Source: Dipteronia dyeriana (Eukaryota; Streptophyta; Magnoliopsida; Sapindales; Sapindaceae). Taken from it: 64,000 nt of DNA. Position 1 is the stretch's first letter. Every line of letters starts with the position of its first letter. Positions 33,066 through 43,543 of this stretch are shown piece after piece. The DNA lies in NCBI GenBank assembly GCA_032871835.1, contig CM065297.1, forward strand, positions 61,119,253-61,183,252, written 5' to 3'. A model generated the notes under the pieces. It ran no database searches, was not told the origin of the DNA, and worked only from the letters and a program-made list of their open reading frames with translations. The position numbers were made by a program, and so were the translations under genes.

Positions 33066-33374
33066 AAAAGATTTGAAAAACAAAAAATACTTGTTTTTTT
33101 GTTTTTTTTTTGTTTTTCACTTTTTTTTCCTTCCATCACACAATTGTTTATCCTATCTGATTGTGAAATAGACAACACCAGACCCAAACCCAGAACACCA
33201 CCTCCACACCTTGAACCGGACTACCAACACCACCACCACCACCACCAGAAATCGGAACGATCACCACTGTCAGAAACCTGATCGATACACAACCAGTCAA
33301 ACACATCCAAACCGGTCTAGCACCCACTAACCATTCAAACCCAAAACTTGAAATCCATATATCAAAAACTCACT

Positions 33375-34011
33375 CGAATCTCTATCGCGATCTTCCTTGT
33401 CGTCGCCGACCACCATCAGCCACTAAAACCCCTGACCGCCACCAAGCGCGAAACCATCGGCCACTCAAACCTTTCTTTTAGACGATGGAGAAAGAGAGGG
33501 ATGAACTGATTAGAGGAGAGATTAGGGATTCGATAGAGAGAGAGATGTGGATTCGAGATGATGAACAGGGAAAAAAAGAAAAGGGATCGAGAGAGAGGTT
33601 TTCTTTGAAGAAAGAGATAGGGTTTTGTTCAGGTCCAAATCTGTTGTTGGCGTGGTGTTTCTTGGCTTGTTGTTGGTGATGATGATGGTGGTTTGGTGTT
33701 GATGATGATGGTGGTGGTTCTTGGAATTGGGTTTTTTATTAGTTTTTGCTTTTATTTTTCGATTTTTCTTTGGTGTTGGTGATGATGATGTTTGTATGTT
33801 TGTATGTTTGTTCCTGGCTTCTATTTTGTTTAATTGGTAGTTAATTAAGAAATTATAATGGCATGAAAGACAATTAAAAAATGAAGAATAGAAAAAGATG
33901 GAAGAAGACAACCATAGATGTTTGGTGTAAAAAAAAATCAGATGGGGATATTGAAGAAGAATGTAAATGATGGGTTTATGACTTTTTGTTAATGGGATAT
34001 AAAAGTAGTTT

Positions 34012-34063
<52 letters not shown>

Positions 34064-34410
34064 ATAAGAGTTTTATTATATATATTATTTTAATAATTAA
34101 ATATTTTAAGAAAACGTGGGTGTGACTCATGTGAGAAGAAATTTTAATTAAATGGTAATGGTTTAATCAATCAATTTATAATTGTTATAATATTAAACAA
34201 AATGTAAAAATTGATATTTCAACTTTTGATAGTTTTCGATTTTTCAGATATTCTACCACACGTTTTTTCTGTTTTCATTTTTGAAATACAGCATTCAGTT
34301 TATGCTACCAGAAACGTTTTTTATTTTTAAAACTTAAATAAAAAATACGGTTTTCATTTTCATTTATAAAAAAAAAAACAGTAAACAAAAACTGCTTACA
34401 GGACGGCCCC
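33375..34410 (-). repeat. Foldback right arm
   Basis: Inverted partner of 31896-32885; lengthened by a (TA)n run at 34017-34062 that is short in the left arm. Confidence 0.8.
34017..34062. repeat. (TA)n microsatellite
   Basis: Uninterrupted TA run of about 46 bases within the foldback right arm. Confidence 0.95.
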
Positions 34411-34680
34411 TTACTTTTAACAAAGGTTTTTTTTTTTTGAAAATAAAATGAAAAACGGTTAACGAACACTTTTTCAAAATCGTTTTTGGTCAATAAAAAC
34501 GAAAACGTACTGAAAAACAGCAGCATGCCTGGGCCTTACAGTCTCGTGAATTACAAACTATCATAAAAATGAAACAAATATGTCAACATACTTACTCTGT
34601 TCCATAAAATCCAAATCTTAAGTTGATAGGTAAAGAACTAAATAAAAAGGGGAGAGGGGAATCAATCCCTAGATTTCTTA

Positions 34681-34717
34681 GCTCTGATTCCATATCAATA
34701 ACCGGCTCTGATACCAT
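34681..34717 (-). other. Two primer-site-like relics
   Basis: GCTCTGATTCCAT at 34681 and GGCTCTGATACCAT at 34704 are minus-strand versions of the TGGTATCAGAGCC primer site. No LTR is recognisable on either side. They could be a worn duplicated junction of a minus-strand LTR element. Confidence 0.35.
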
Positions 34718-35483
34718 ACCAATAAACAATAAACCTAAATACTTAAGCTAATATATAAAAGTTTCAACTAATATTTAAAATATAAGTTGATGATATTGAC
34801 ATGTTTGGTTGGACTTTCTACTGTCTCAAAAGCTTTACATACCTCTATTTGTTTTTTTTTAGAGTTATTTGGTTGGGCTTTTGATATTGTCTTTTTTAAA
34901 TCCGTTAGTAGAGCTTAAACCTCTACTTGACAAAAGCTCATGGTGATGAGTTTTTCCAATTAGAACTTTTTTATTTTATAAAAACAAAAGTTTACCATCC
35001 AAACAAATGTTTTTTTTTTTCAAAACTCTGTTTATATTAGATCTATTATAAATAGACCTTTTACAAATAAAGGTTTTTCAAAAGCACAACCAAACAAACT
35101 CTTATGTTATGCAATTCTCAAGTTGAGATTTTGAATTAAGAAATGCTTATAAACAGGGTTTAAGCTAGAAATTCAAGATTGTGGGAGCTAATATACATAA
35201 ACAAAAAAAATATAGGGACCAAATTAAAAAAAAATTAAAAATTTTATAGCTATTTTCTAAATTTTTAAAAATGAATTTTGAAGATTTTATCGAGGGGAGG
35301 AGACCATGGCCCCATATGTCCCCCTCTCCCTCTGCCCTTGCTTAAAAAATACCTACTTCATAACACCGATAAGAAAACTTATATATATACACACGTGTGA
35401 GAGAGAGAGACTAGAATCTTCTACCACTAAAGTATGGAAGAGACACACCGGTTGAAATAAGAAAGAATAAGTCTATGGTGTTG
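34718..35483. other. AT-rich DNA without a recognised feature
   Basis: No long frame and no similarity to other parts of the window; short GA repeat (GAGAGAGAGA) at 35399. Confidence 0.5.
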
Positions 35484-35781
35484 TGATATGTGTCAATTGA
35501 GCCATATGAGCCATGCCAGGTCAAACTTGATCATTAGCCAATAATTGTATATGGATGAATAAATTAGCTAGATAAGAGTTTTAGTTGGGATGATTAGGAT
35601 GAGGCATCAGATTGTTGCTATGCAACTGATGCATATCAATTTCGTTTCATGCGTTGTAATCTTATCTTTAAGTATGGTTGTTTGCCTATAAAAAGGCTAG
35701 AACTGATTAATAAAGGACATTGAATATTTAGCCAAATTTTCTCTATCTATCTTCTTTTCCTTCTTCCAAAAATTATTCTTA
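35484..35781 (+). repeat. 5' LTR of the miniature element
   Basis: Starts TGATATGTGTCAATTGAG and ends ATTATTCTTA, where the right copy has ATTATTATCA. Contains TATAAAAAG at 35687-35695. Confidence 0.88.
35687..35695 (+). promoter_or_regulatory. TATA box of the miniature element
   Basis: TATAAAAAG in the context TTGCCTATAAAAAGGCTAGAA, about 95 bases before the LTR end; repeated at 36636-36644 in the right LTR. Confidence 0.65.
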
Positions 35782-35785
35782 CTAG

Positions 35786-35798
35786 TGGTATTAGAGCC
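35786..35798 (+). other. Primer-binding site of the miniature element
   Basis: TGGTATTAGAGCC, one change from the Met-tRNA primer site, 4 bases after the LTR. Confidence 0.8.
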
Positions 35799-35807
35799 GT
35801 TCGATTC

Positions 35808-36419
35808 ATGGATGTCGAGTTCCGTAACGGAGTTTATAAAATTTTTGCACTTCATGAGTCCAGATTTGATCAAATATATTTTACCCTCAAAACTATCATG
35901 ACAGAACTCCAAGTTTTATGCCTCTACCGTAGCACATCTGAAACCAGAATCAACACCTTCGCTCTTGGAGAATCCGAGCAACCCCTTAACCAATCCAACA
36001 CTTCCCGCTCCACCACCGCTGTTCCGCATGGTTTTCAGCCCAACCAAAAATCGATCCCGTCATCTAATACTACATAGGGTTCGTTCCGTCGGATTACAGG
36101 CCAGGAGACTTGTGAAAGGAGCGTAAAAGGTGTACCGGATTTTTCTGCCACACCCGAAGAATTGTCTAGTGAATCAGCTTTCACAGAACTGATCTCAAAA
36201 AATTTCTTCCATACTATGATTGGAACCAACCATCCTCGGACCATTCGAGTTGTTGACAAATTGAAGAACAAGGGAATGTATAACTCAAAAGGGAAAATAT
36301 CGACCCAAGTCGGGAATTCTGTTGAAATAGGATGGGGCACCCCGAGAAGATGCGATATCAGAAAACGAGTGGCGTATCTCACAAACTTATCTCGACGTTA
36401 TCCTTACGGACAAGGATAA
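35808..36419 (+). pseudogene. 204-codon frame with one amber stop
   Basis: From ATG 35808 one frame runs to TAA at 36417, broken only by TAG at 36075-36077. The N-terminal half (HESRFDQIYFTLKTIMTELQ) looks like the coiled N-terminus of plant retrotransposon gag proteins, followed by a Ser/Asn/Thr-rich linker. The second half is richer in GC and unlike gag: it contains HPRTIRVVDKLKNKG, GNSVEIGWGTPRRCD and RKRVAYLTNLSRRYPYG. I do not recognise it. It may be a captured host fragment or a shortened retroelement protein. That both halves stayed open in an otherwise worn region is notable. Confidence 0.55.
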
Positions 36420-36435
36420 TTTGAGAGGGGTGGAA

Positions 36436-36730
36436 TGATATGTGTCAATTGAGCCACATGAGCCATGCCAAGTCAGACTTGATCATTAGCCAATAATTGG
36501 ATATGGACGAATAAATTAGCTAGATAGGAAGTTTAGTTTGGAGGATTAATATGAGGCATCAGATTGCTATTCAACTGATGCATATCAATTTCTTTCCATG
36601 TGTTGTAATCTTATCTTATAGTATGGTTGTTTTCCTATAAAAAGGCTAGAATTGATTAATAAAGGACATTGAATATTTAGCCAAATTATCTCTATCTATC
36701 GTCTTTTCCTTCTTTCAGAAATTATTATCA
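36436..36730 (+). repeat. 3' LTR of the miniature element
   Basis: Direct copy of 35484-35781, ending CA; contains TATAAAAAG at 36636-36644. Confidence 0.88.
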
Positions 36731-38150
36731 TGGTGTAGTTGTACTCTCTCATCATCCTATTAATTATAGGATCGCTATGAAGAAGAATCAAACAAGAGGA
36801 TCATGAGATTCTCTAAGGTATTCAATTGGCCTTTATGGGCATGCATACATGCATGGAGGTGTCACGAGAGCCAGAAAAATAAATTCAAATGAATGAAAGT
36901 TTGAAGTTTGAACATTGTAAAAGCCGACAATCGATGGAGATGATCAATTGCAAATGCAAATAGATGATAAATTGATAATAATCACAAATTCACAATATAT
37001 GTGATGTGATGTGATGATATCTAATCGGAAAATGTTTAGTTTTTCAAAATTTTATCCCAAAAAAATTTATAATCCAATATAGCATTTCAACTTATTTAAT
37101 GAATTGTTATGTTTTTTTCTCTCGTTATATCTTTTAATAGATTACCATACTCATTATATCTTTTAATAGATTACCACATTGAATTGAATTGTACATAATT
37201 TTATTACAGTTTATTAGAAAATATAGCCTTACAGTATCTAATTAGTCTATATGTCGACTTGTAATACGTACTTTTGAACAGCGTACAAACAGAATTTAAA
37301 TGGGAATTATACGTACGCCGTACGCGTACATTGATTACAGCCTTTTAAGTTGACTTGTAATTAATATTGATTTAATAAGCCATGATGTCATTACTTTGCT
37401 GATTTATAGACATAAATAATTAAGATCTTTTTTAATTTAATTTTTCTGTTTTAAACAAAATTAAGATATTTATCTCAATCTTCTCATCCTTAAATTAAAG
37501 CACAACTTAATGCACAAGTTTGATTAAGTTAATCCTAGCTAGCTAGTTAATGCAAAATCTGACTAGCTGGAGAGTTGAAGACCAGAAATATTACCAGCTA
37601 TATTATGTCATCAAACAATATTTAATTAATTTGTATAAAGGTAATTACTTTTCTTTTCAAGTGAAAGGCAGTAGAGTAAATTTAAGTCAAATTCATTTTC
37701 ATACCTATATGAATTTTGTTGTGAGCGAGATTTTGATTGCCGCTACTTAATTTGACGAGTAATTCTACGTAACCTAAAAATTTAATCCAAATTTCAAACT
37801 AAATGATGTAATAAATGATTTTTTTATTAATCACATCATCCAATATTGTTTGTAGTGATGATAACTTACTGACTACAGTATTTAAGTTGAAATTTGAACT
37901 AAAGTTTTAGGTTGTTTATCATTACTCTAATTTAATATTGTTATTTTTTATACAATTGTTTATATTCTTATTTCACTTGCATGACTTAATGAGATTTAAA
38001 TTTCCATATTTTGTAAATATATAAATTATTGATTTTTTATTGTCTTTTTCCATAAAACTATTGATAATTTTGAAGTGTCAACCTAAATTATTATGCTTAA
38101 TTGATGCATTAAACCTTTGCGTTATAAACATAACTAATTACAGGTAACAT
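36731..38150. other. AT-rich DNA without a recognised feature
   Basis: No gene, LTR or inverted repeat was recognised. A 66-codon frame at 37550-37750 has no identifiable domain. Confidence 0.5.
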
Positions 38151-38396
38151 GGGTAAATAGCACCAAATGGGTTTGACCTTTTGGGGATAGCACCATGTTT
38201 ATGACTCTATGTTTTATAGTACCAAAGTATGTAATGAGACAACAATGCCATTAACTTCACTTTTCTTCATTCTTTCTCTTTCTCTAAAAAAAAATAACTT
38301 TTTCCTTCTTTTTTTCATAAGAAAAAAGAAGAATCTCTTAAGAAAGTTGTAGAGGTATTGTGATTTTATCTTTTTTGTAATTGTTTGAGGCAATGA
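38151..38396 (+). mobile_element. Left part of a terminal-inverted-repeat element split by D
   Basis: TTTTGGGGATAGCACCATG at about 38180, with CCAAAGTATG further on, pairs in reverse with 45700-45760 (TTTTGGGTATAGCACCAAC on the minus strand). The two halves are separated by element D, so D inserted inside it. The outer limit is uncertain; no transposase or other coding content is seen. Confidence 0.6.
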
Positions 38397-40086
38397 TGTA
38401 AGTTTCTCAGTTTTTGATTGGCTCATTTCGTTGACAACCACATTTGGGGATTAATGTGTAAGGGTAGTTTAGGTCATCATTGCTCAAGACCCAGCTCAAG
38501 CTTCAGAAGTTATATCACTTGCTTAACCTTTTTCTGAAGAGGTTTTAGTGCACACACACACTCTCATGCATGTCTTTGATCATCTTAAATGAATGCTTAA
38601 TGGTCTTAATTGTGTGCCTCTTTGCCATAAATCTTGCTTGGGAGTTTGTTGCATTTAGTTTGCCCTTAGAATAGTTTTTTTCCACTTGACCGCGGCCGGG
38701 ACCGCTCTCTGTGAATTGCCTCCGCCGCGGTATGCACAGCGGTGTTCTCCAGACATTGCTCGCTGCTGCTACCGCGGCCTGTGCACGTTGCATGCACAGC
38801 AGTCTCCCAAGCAGAGTTTCCCAATGTTGCATCGCTTGCTCTACCGCGGTCTGGACATTGCTTGTACCGCGGTCCAGACAGCAGAGTTTCACAAGCGATG
38901 CATCGCACGCAATACCGGGGTCTGGACACTTGCCTAGGTCGCGGTATGCACAGCGATCATGACGGGAATCAGTTGCCCCTTGTCCAAAACGACACAGTTT
39001 CGTGTAGGGCACATTATTTATATGTCTCTTCTCCTCTCTTTGGTTGGTGTGAGTCCAAGAAGCCATCTTTACTCACCAAGCTTTTCTTTGAGAGAGAATT
39101 TGACTCCAAGAGAGAGAGAGCTCCCAAGAATCCATTTTTACTCAACCAATCTTCAATCCATGAGCATCTAGCATCTTCCAAGCATGGTTTCTCTTGTTTT
39201 TCATTGACTATATAATCTCTATATGCCTTAGAATTTCTTGTTCCATTCTTATGACATGTATTCCTAGGTTTAGCAATTATTGTTCATTAAATGTATGTTA
39301 TTGAGTTTAATTGCATTTATAACATGCTTGGGTTGTTGATTGTTGGTTGAGATTTATATTGTGTGATAACTAGGGTTTGTGACCATTTTACCCTTATAGC
39401 TAAATCTTTATGCTTTGCATTTAGATATTGTTTAGGACTCATTGATTGCATTTTGTGATTGCATTATAGTTCTTGCCATGTTTTATGACAACTTGTGTTG
39501 ATTGGCCCATCCTTTGATAACTAGGATATATTGTTGTATAACTATATCTAGTTAAGTCTTTATGAACATTCATTTAGATATTGATATCTAGGAATTGTAC
39601 TTAGTGTCATTCTTAAATTCTTAGATAAGCATTTAGTGTTGCCTAGCATTACTTGCATGTTTGAATATTTTATCATATTCATTTAGGTTGTGTTTGACTC
39701 TTTATTGAGGTTAAGTCTTGTGACTAAGTGGTTAGGGCACAAGCAAATAGATCAAGAATCACTATTATGGCCCGTTGGGTAAAGTGAAAGGGTTAGTAAC
39801 TGGAGGCTGTGACGGGAAGTCAACCTAGGTTGTAAACTTTCATTCAATAGTGGATTTGAGGATTTAGTGTGGCGCACATATCAGCTAGTGGTTTTTTCTC
39901 ATTTGGAGGGTTTCCATGTAAATATTTTATGTTGTTACTATTTTAAGCATAATTGATTTTATTGAATGCTTGTTTACTCGGGGTAATTTGTGTTAATATT
40001 GATTACTCGAAAAATTGGTAATTGATTCAATTAAAACCTATTCACCCCCCTCTAGGTTATAGACACAGACTTTCTAGGAAATTTCA
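38397..40086 (+). repeat. 5' LTR of element D (1690 bp)
   Basis: Starts TGTAAGTTTCTCAG, ends GGAAATTTCA. A possible TATA region is TTATTTATATG near 39015. CACCCCCCTCTAGGTTA near the end resembles the C LTR end. Frames on both strands over the GC-rich block are not considered genes. Confidence 0.92.
38686..38965 (+). repeat. CpG-rich block of degenerate CCGCGG repeats in the D 5' LTR
   Basis: At least six CCGCGG-like cores, several as TACCGCGGTCTGGACA or TACCGCGGCCTGTGCA, placed just upstream of the presumed promoter. The homologous block in the 3' LTR (43837-44112) has more TG/CA in place of CG, for example TACCGCAGTC and TATCACGG. Confidence 0.8.
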
Positions 40087-40088
40087 AT

Positions 40089-40100
40089 TGGTATCAGAGT
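40089..40100 (+). other. Primer-binding site of element D
   Basis: TGGTATCAGAGT, 2 bases after the LTR. Confidence 0.88.
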
Positions 40101-40219
40101 CGGTACCTAGATATACTTAGGTGATCCGTGCTCTGTGTGTGTCTTGCTTGTCCATTCTTGTTTTTTTGCATCCTGTGTGATGCATTTCATTTGCATCTCA
40201 TTCATTTAACCCAAACACT

Positions 40220-42336
40220 ATGAGTGAGTTTGGGATTAGCAAAGAGGGAGCATTAAGTATAAGACCACATTTGCTTAAAGGTGATAATTATGCCTCATGG
40301 AAAGGCAAGATGGAGTCTTATATTTGTCAAATAGATGACCATGCATGGATGACGGTTGAAGATGGGTACATTCTTTCGAAGATGACCAATGATGAAGGAG
40401 ATGAAGTTCCAAAGCCTAAGTCTCAATGGAGCACACAAGAATTTGAAGCTTCCAAGTGGAACAACAAGGCAATGCATGCCATCTTATGTGCCATGGACGA
40501 CAATCAATACAAGTTGATTCAAAACACTAGGTATACAAAGGAGGCTTGGGAGATTCTACAAACGGCTCATGAAGGAACCGAAGTGGTCAAGGATTCCAAG
40601 CTTCAAGTCCTTCAAATGAAATTTGAGACAATTCTGATGGAAGAGGATGAGTGCTTTAATGACTTCCAAGTGAAGTTGATGGACATCGTATAGAAGGATC
40701 AAGCAAAAGCTCATGAGGTCACTCCCTATGAGATTTGATTCCAAGGTGACGGCACTGGAAGAAAATAGCAACTACAAGACTATGAAGCCGAGTGAAGTGA
40801 TTGGAAGGCTTCTAGCCTATGAGTCTAGGTGGACTTCTACACCTATAACTCTTAAGAAGCAAAATAATATAGCTTTGAAGACATCTAAAGTAAAGATGGA
40901 GAAGGATGACTCAGAAGAGGAGATAGCTCTTATGATGAAGAAATTCAAGAGGTTTATGAAACTTCACAAGAATGACTCAAAGAAGAAAATTGAACCAAGG
41001 CAAGAGAAGCCTACAAGAAAAGGCATTCAATGCTATGAATGTAGTGGGTTTGGTCATATAGCCACCGAGTGTACTAATTCAAAGAAGAAGAAGAAAGAAA
41101 AGTGGTGGTTGCCTCATCAAGTGAGAGTGGAAGTGAAGAATATTCCTCAAGTGATGAAGAGGTTATTCTTAACTACACGGCTTTTGGAGCCTCTTTTGTG
41201 GAAGATGTAGAAAAAGGCAACAAAGCCTTAAGTAGTGACCTTAAAAATGGAGTAGATGAAAAAGGGCTAAGAGAGTGATAAGTGAAGCTACTTCTGTTGA
41301 TGATGCCATCACAGAAATAAGTGACACTAGTGATGACTCTAGTGATAAGAGTTCCTCATCTCAATCTACAAATGGAAATGTAGAGAGCATGAACCTTGAA
41401 GGGTTCATTGAGAATTTTCAAAGCTTAAGGTTGAATATGAAGAAAGAGGTTCAAAAGCTAAAGGAATAGAATCTCAAGCTATCAACCGAAGTGACTCACT
41501 TGAGTGAGAAAGAGAATAATGGAATAAAGGTGGAAGAAAGCTTGAAAGAGGAGCTCAGAGAAGCTAGAGAGTTGAGTGCTAAGATGACTTCGAGTACGGA
41601 GAAGCTTGACCATATGTTGGGAGTTGGCAATAAGCCAAGTGACAAGAGAGGTCTAGGGTTTGAAGATGACAAGAAGACCTCAACTCCTAGCAAGACGGTA
41701 TTTGTCAAGAGCATGGACTTCAAATAACCTCTTCCTCCACTTCATCCTAAGAATAAAATTGAACTAGGAGAGTGTTCTAGAAATGTCCAAGTCAATATGG
41801 CACCAAGAAGTCAAGCTCAAGCTCAACCAATGAGAGCACTTCAAGCAACTATTCCTTAAACTAAAAGCCATCAAGCCAAGAAGCATTTCCTACATGCTCA
41901 ACAAAGGAAGAAATCTTCTCCAACTCAACAACAAAGGAGAAGAGAATCAATACCACACCAAAGGAAAACTCAAAGACATGGGAAAGCACTTTTGTCCTTA
42001 CAAAGGAATGGTAGGGCCCCTCATTTTATTCCTTCATGTCATTTTTATGGTGTTGATGGTCATATTAGACCAAATTGCTTCAAGTACATTAACATGTGTG
42101 GAACTAAGAGCATGATTGAAATAAAAAGGGGTAGAGCCAATATGCATGTGCCTAGGAAAGCTAGTGTTAATGATCCTAGGAGTAATATGATGATCTTGAC
42201 CACTAGGAATGACAATGTGTCACCTAAGTGGATTAGAAAAGATGAACCCAAATGCCTTTGTGCTAAGGTTTCACCCATAGGCTCAACTAGGTCAAATGGA
42301 CTTGGTAAGTCTATAGGGACTCATGTCCCCTCTTGA
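40220..42336 (+). pseudogene. gag: gag polyprotein of element D (frameshifted)
   Basis: ATG 40220 starts a clean frame (DUF4219-like: RPHLLKGDNYASWKGKMESY, then UBN2-type) to a stop at 40691. There about 45 bases present in fragment E are missing. It resumes at 40713 (RSLPMRFDSKVTALEE, SEVIGRLLAYES) through a complete CCHC knuckle (CYECSGFGHIATEC, about 41030-41072). Further frame changes follow into Ser/Asp-rich and coiled-coil parts (41275-41727), and a last piece at 41992-42336 has a second knuckle-like motif (CHFYGVDGHIRPNC) before the stop. Role: capsid. The order matches C and E. Confidence 0.87.
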
Positions 42337-43531
42337 CTTGTTTTGATTGACCCCATATGGGGAGCTCAAGCAAAGAGAGCAAATTGGCAATGCATTGTGC
42401 TCATTAATAATATTTATGCTTCTTTATTAATTGCTTGAGATGAATGGTTGTACATTTTTTTTAAAATAAGTGTGCAACTTTGCTTTACATGCAATCCATG
42501 TCTTATTTATGACCAAACATGCATTTTTGGAATAGGAGAATTGATTGGGAAGTACATTTTGATTGACCTATAATTGATCTCCATGACATGTTGATTCTTT
42601 ATATGACATGCTTTAAAGTAATATGCATGATGAAATTGTTGAATGCTCTAAAATGAATGCAAAAATGTGTGTGGGAAAGAAATTTTGAGACTTCAATCAA
42701 TAAGGATCTTGTATCCATTTCAAGGATTTTACAATCAAAAAGTCTCTCTCTCTTTACTTGTTAAACAAGGCTACTATCAAACGGGCATTCCACCCGAAAA
42801 AATCGAAAAGGACGCAATAGTCGCTCATGTCTTGTTTCGCTTGTAAAGTTTGATATAGTTGTTCTTAAAATGATTTTTTTTTTACAATCTATATCTTACT
42901 TATTCCATGACAAAGGGTGAAATTGGTTTGAATTCTCTTGGAAACCCTTGTCATTTTGCTTTGCTAAATACCATGTTTTGATCTTGAATACAACTTGTCT
43001 TGTATGCAAAGCATTCGTTCACACATTTTTATTTTGTAATAAAACTCCTTATTCTCTCTTCTTAATTGAGTTGCATAAATGTGGGTATATGATTACGCAT
43101 ATGTCTTGTACAATAAGCTCTCCTTGCTAATGTCTTCTTTAGGAGATACTCCTTTATCTATCTCATGACAAAAATGGGGAGAAGTGTGGATTTAGGGGGA
43201 GTTGAGAGTTGCATATGAGGGGAGTTTGATTGAGGGGAAGTTAACCTATTTAGGGGGAGCATTTTCATTTGCATTGTTGATGCATGTTGCTTGTTTCTAT
43301 TGTATGCAAATTGCTCTTGTTTTTATGTCTTTGATCACCTCACATACACTTGTCTTGGAAAGTGTAGTTATGTTGTTTTGTAGGGATGTTGATTCTACAA
43401 GAGAATGATGACTTGAAGATCTAGTTTATTAGGCATCTCCTTGTAATGTAGAAAAACTTTGTTAACCCCTGTTTTTGTTTAGCTTATTTGTGAGGATGAA
43501 TTGTGAGTGGTGGTTTTGTCACGAAATAGCC
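42337..43531 (+). other. Non-coding stretch between gag and 3' LTR of element D
   Basis: No pol and no ORF2 like that of element C. Purine tracts (TAGGGGGAGTTGAGAG at 43192, TAGGGGGAGCATT at 43251) precede the real polypurine tract. Part matches the tail of fragment E. Confidence 0.7.
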
Positions 43532-43543
43532 AAAGGGGGAGAT
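43532..43543 (+). other. Polypurine tract of element D
   Basis: AAAGGGGGAGAT directly before the 3' LTR. Confidence 0.85.

Larger units (their letters stand above)
31896..34410. mobile_element. Foldback element with arms of about 1 kb
   Basis: 31896-32885 reads as the reverse complement of 33375-34410. The match includes the ends (GGGATAGTCCTGTAAGCG against GGGGCCGTCCTGTAAGCAG), the shared stretch TTTTTACATTTTGTTTAATA, and the innermost GAATCCCTATCTCTCTTTAT against its complement. The loop is 32886-33374. Arms encode His/Thr/Pro-rich and low-complexity peptides on both strands, which are repeat by-products. No transposase is present. Superfamily is undecided; I see no clear target duplication. 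Confidence 0.8.
35484..36730 (+). mobile_element. Miniature LTR retrotransposon (TRIM-like, 1247 bp)
   Basis: Two direct repeats of about 295 bp (35484-35781 and 36436-36730) flank a 654-bp interior. The interior has a primer site at 35786 and a polypurine tract (GAGAGGGGTGGAA, 36423-36435). The flanks TGTTG and TGGTG are a possible 5-bp target duplication with one mismatch. The interior has one frame interrupted by a single TAG. Such elements lack pol and depend on enzymes made elsewhere. It is unrelated in sequence to the other LTR families in the window. Confidence 0.85.

Noticed and set aside
32351..33281. His/Pro/Thr-rich frames in the foldback
   Set aside because: Low-complexity CACCAC DNA; a partly matching frame appears in the inverted arm (33522-33911), as expected from the repeat.
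38545..39215. Overlapping Cys/Arg-rich frames in D LTR, also at 43692-44362
   Set aside because: Five overlapping frames on both strands over a GC-rich block with few stops; no domain.
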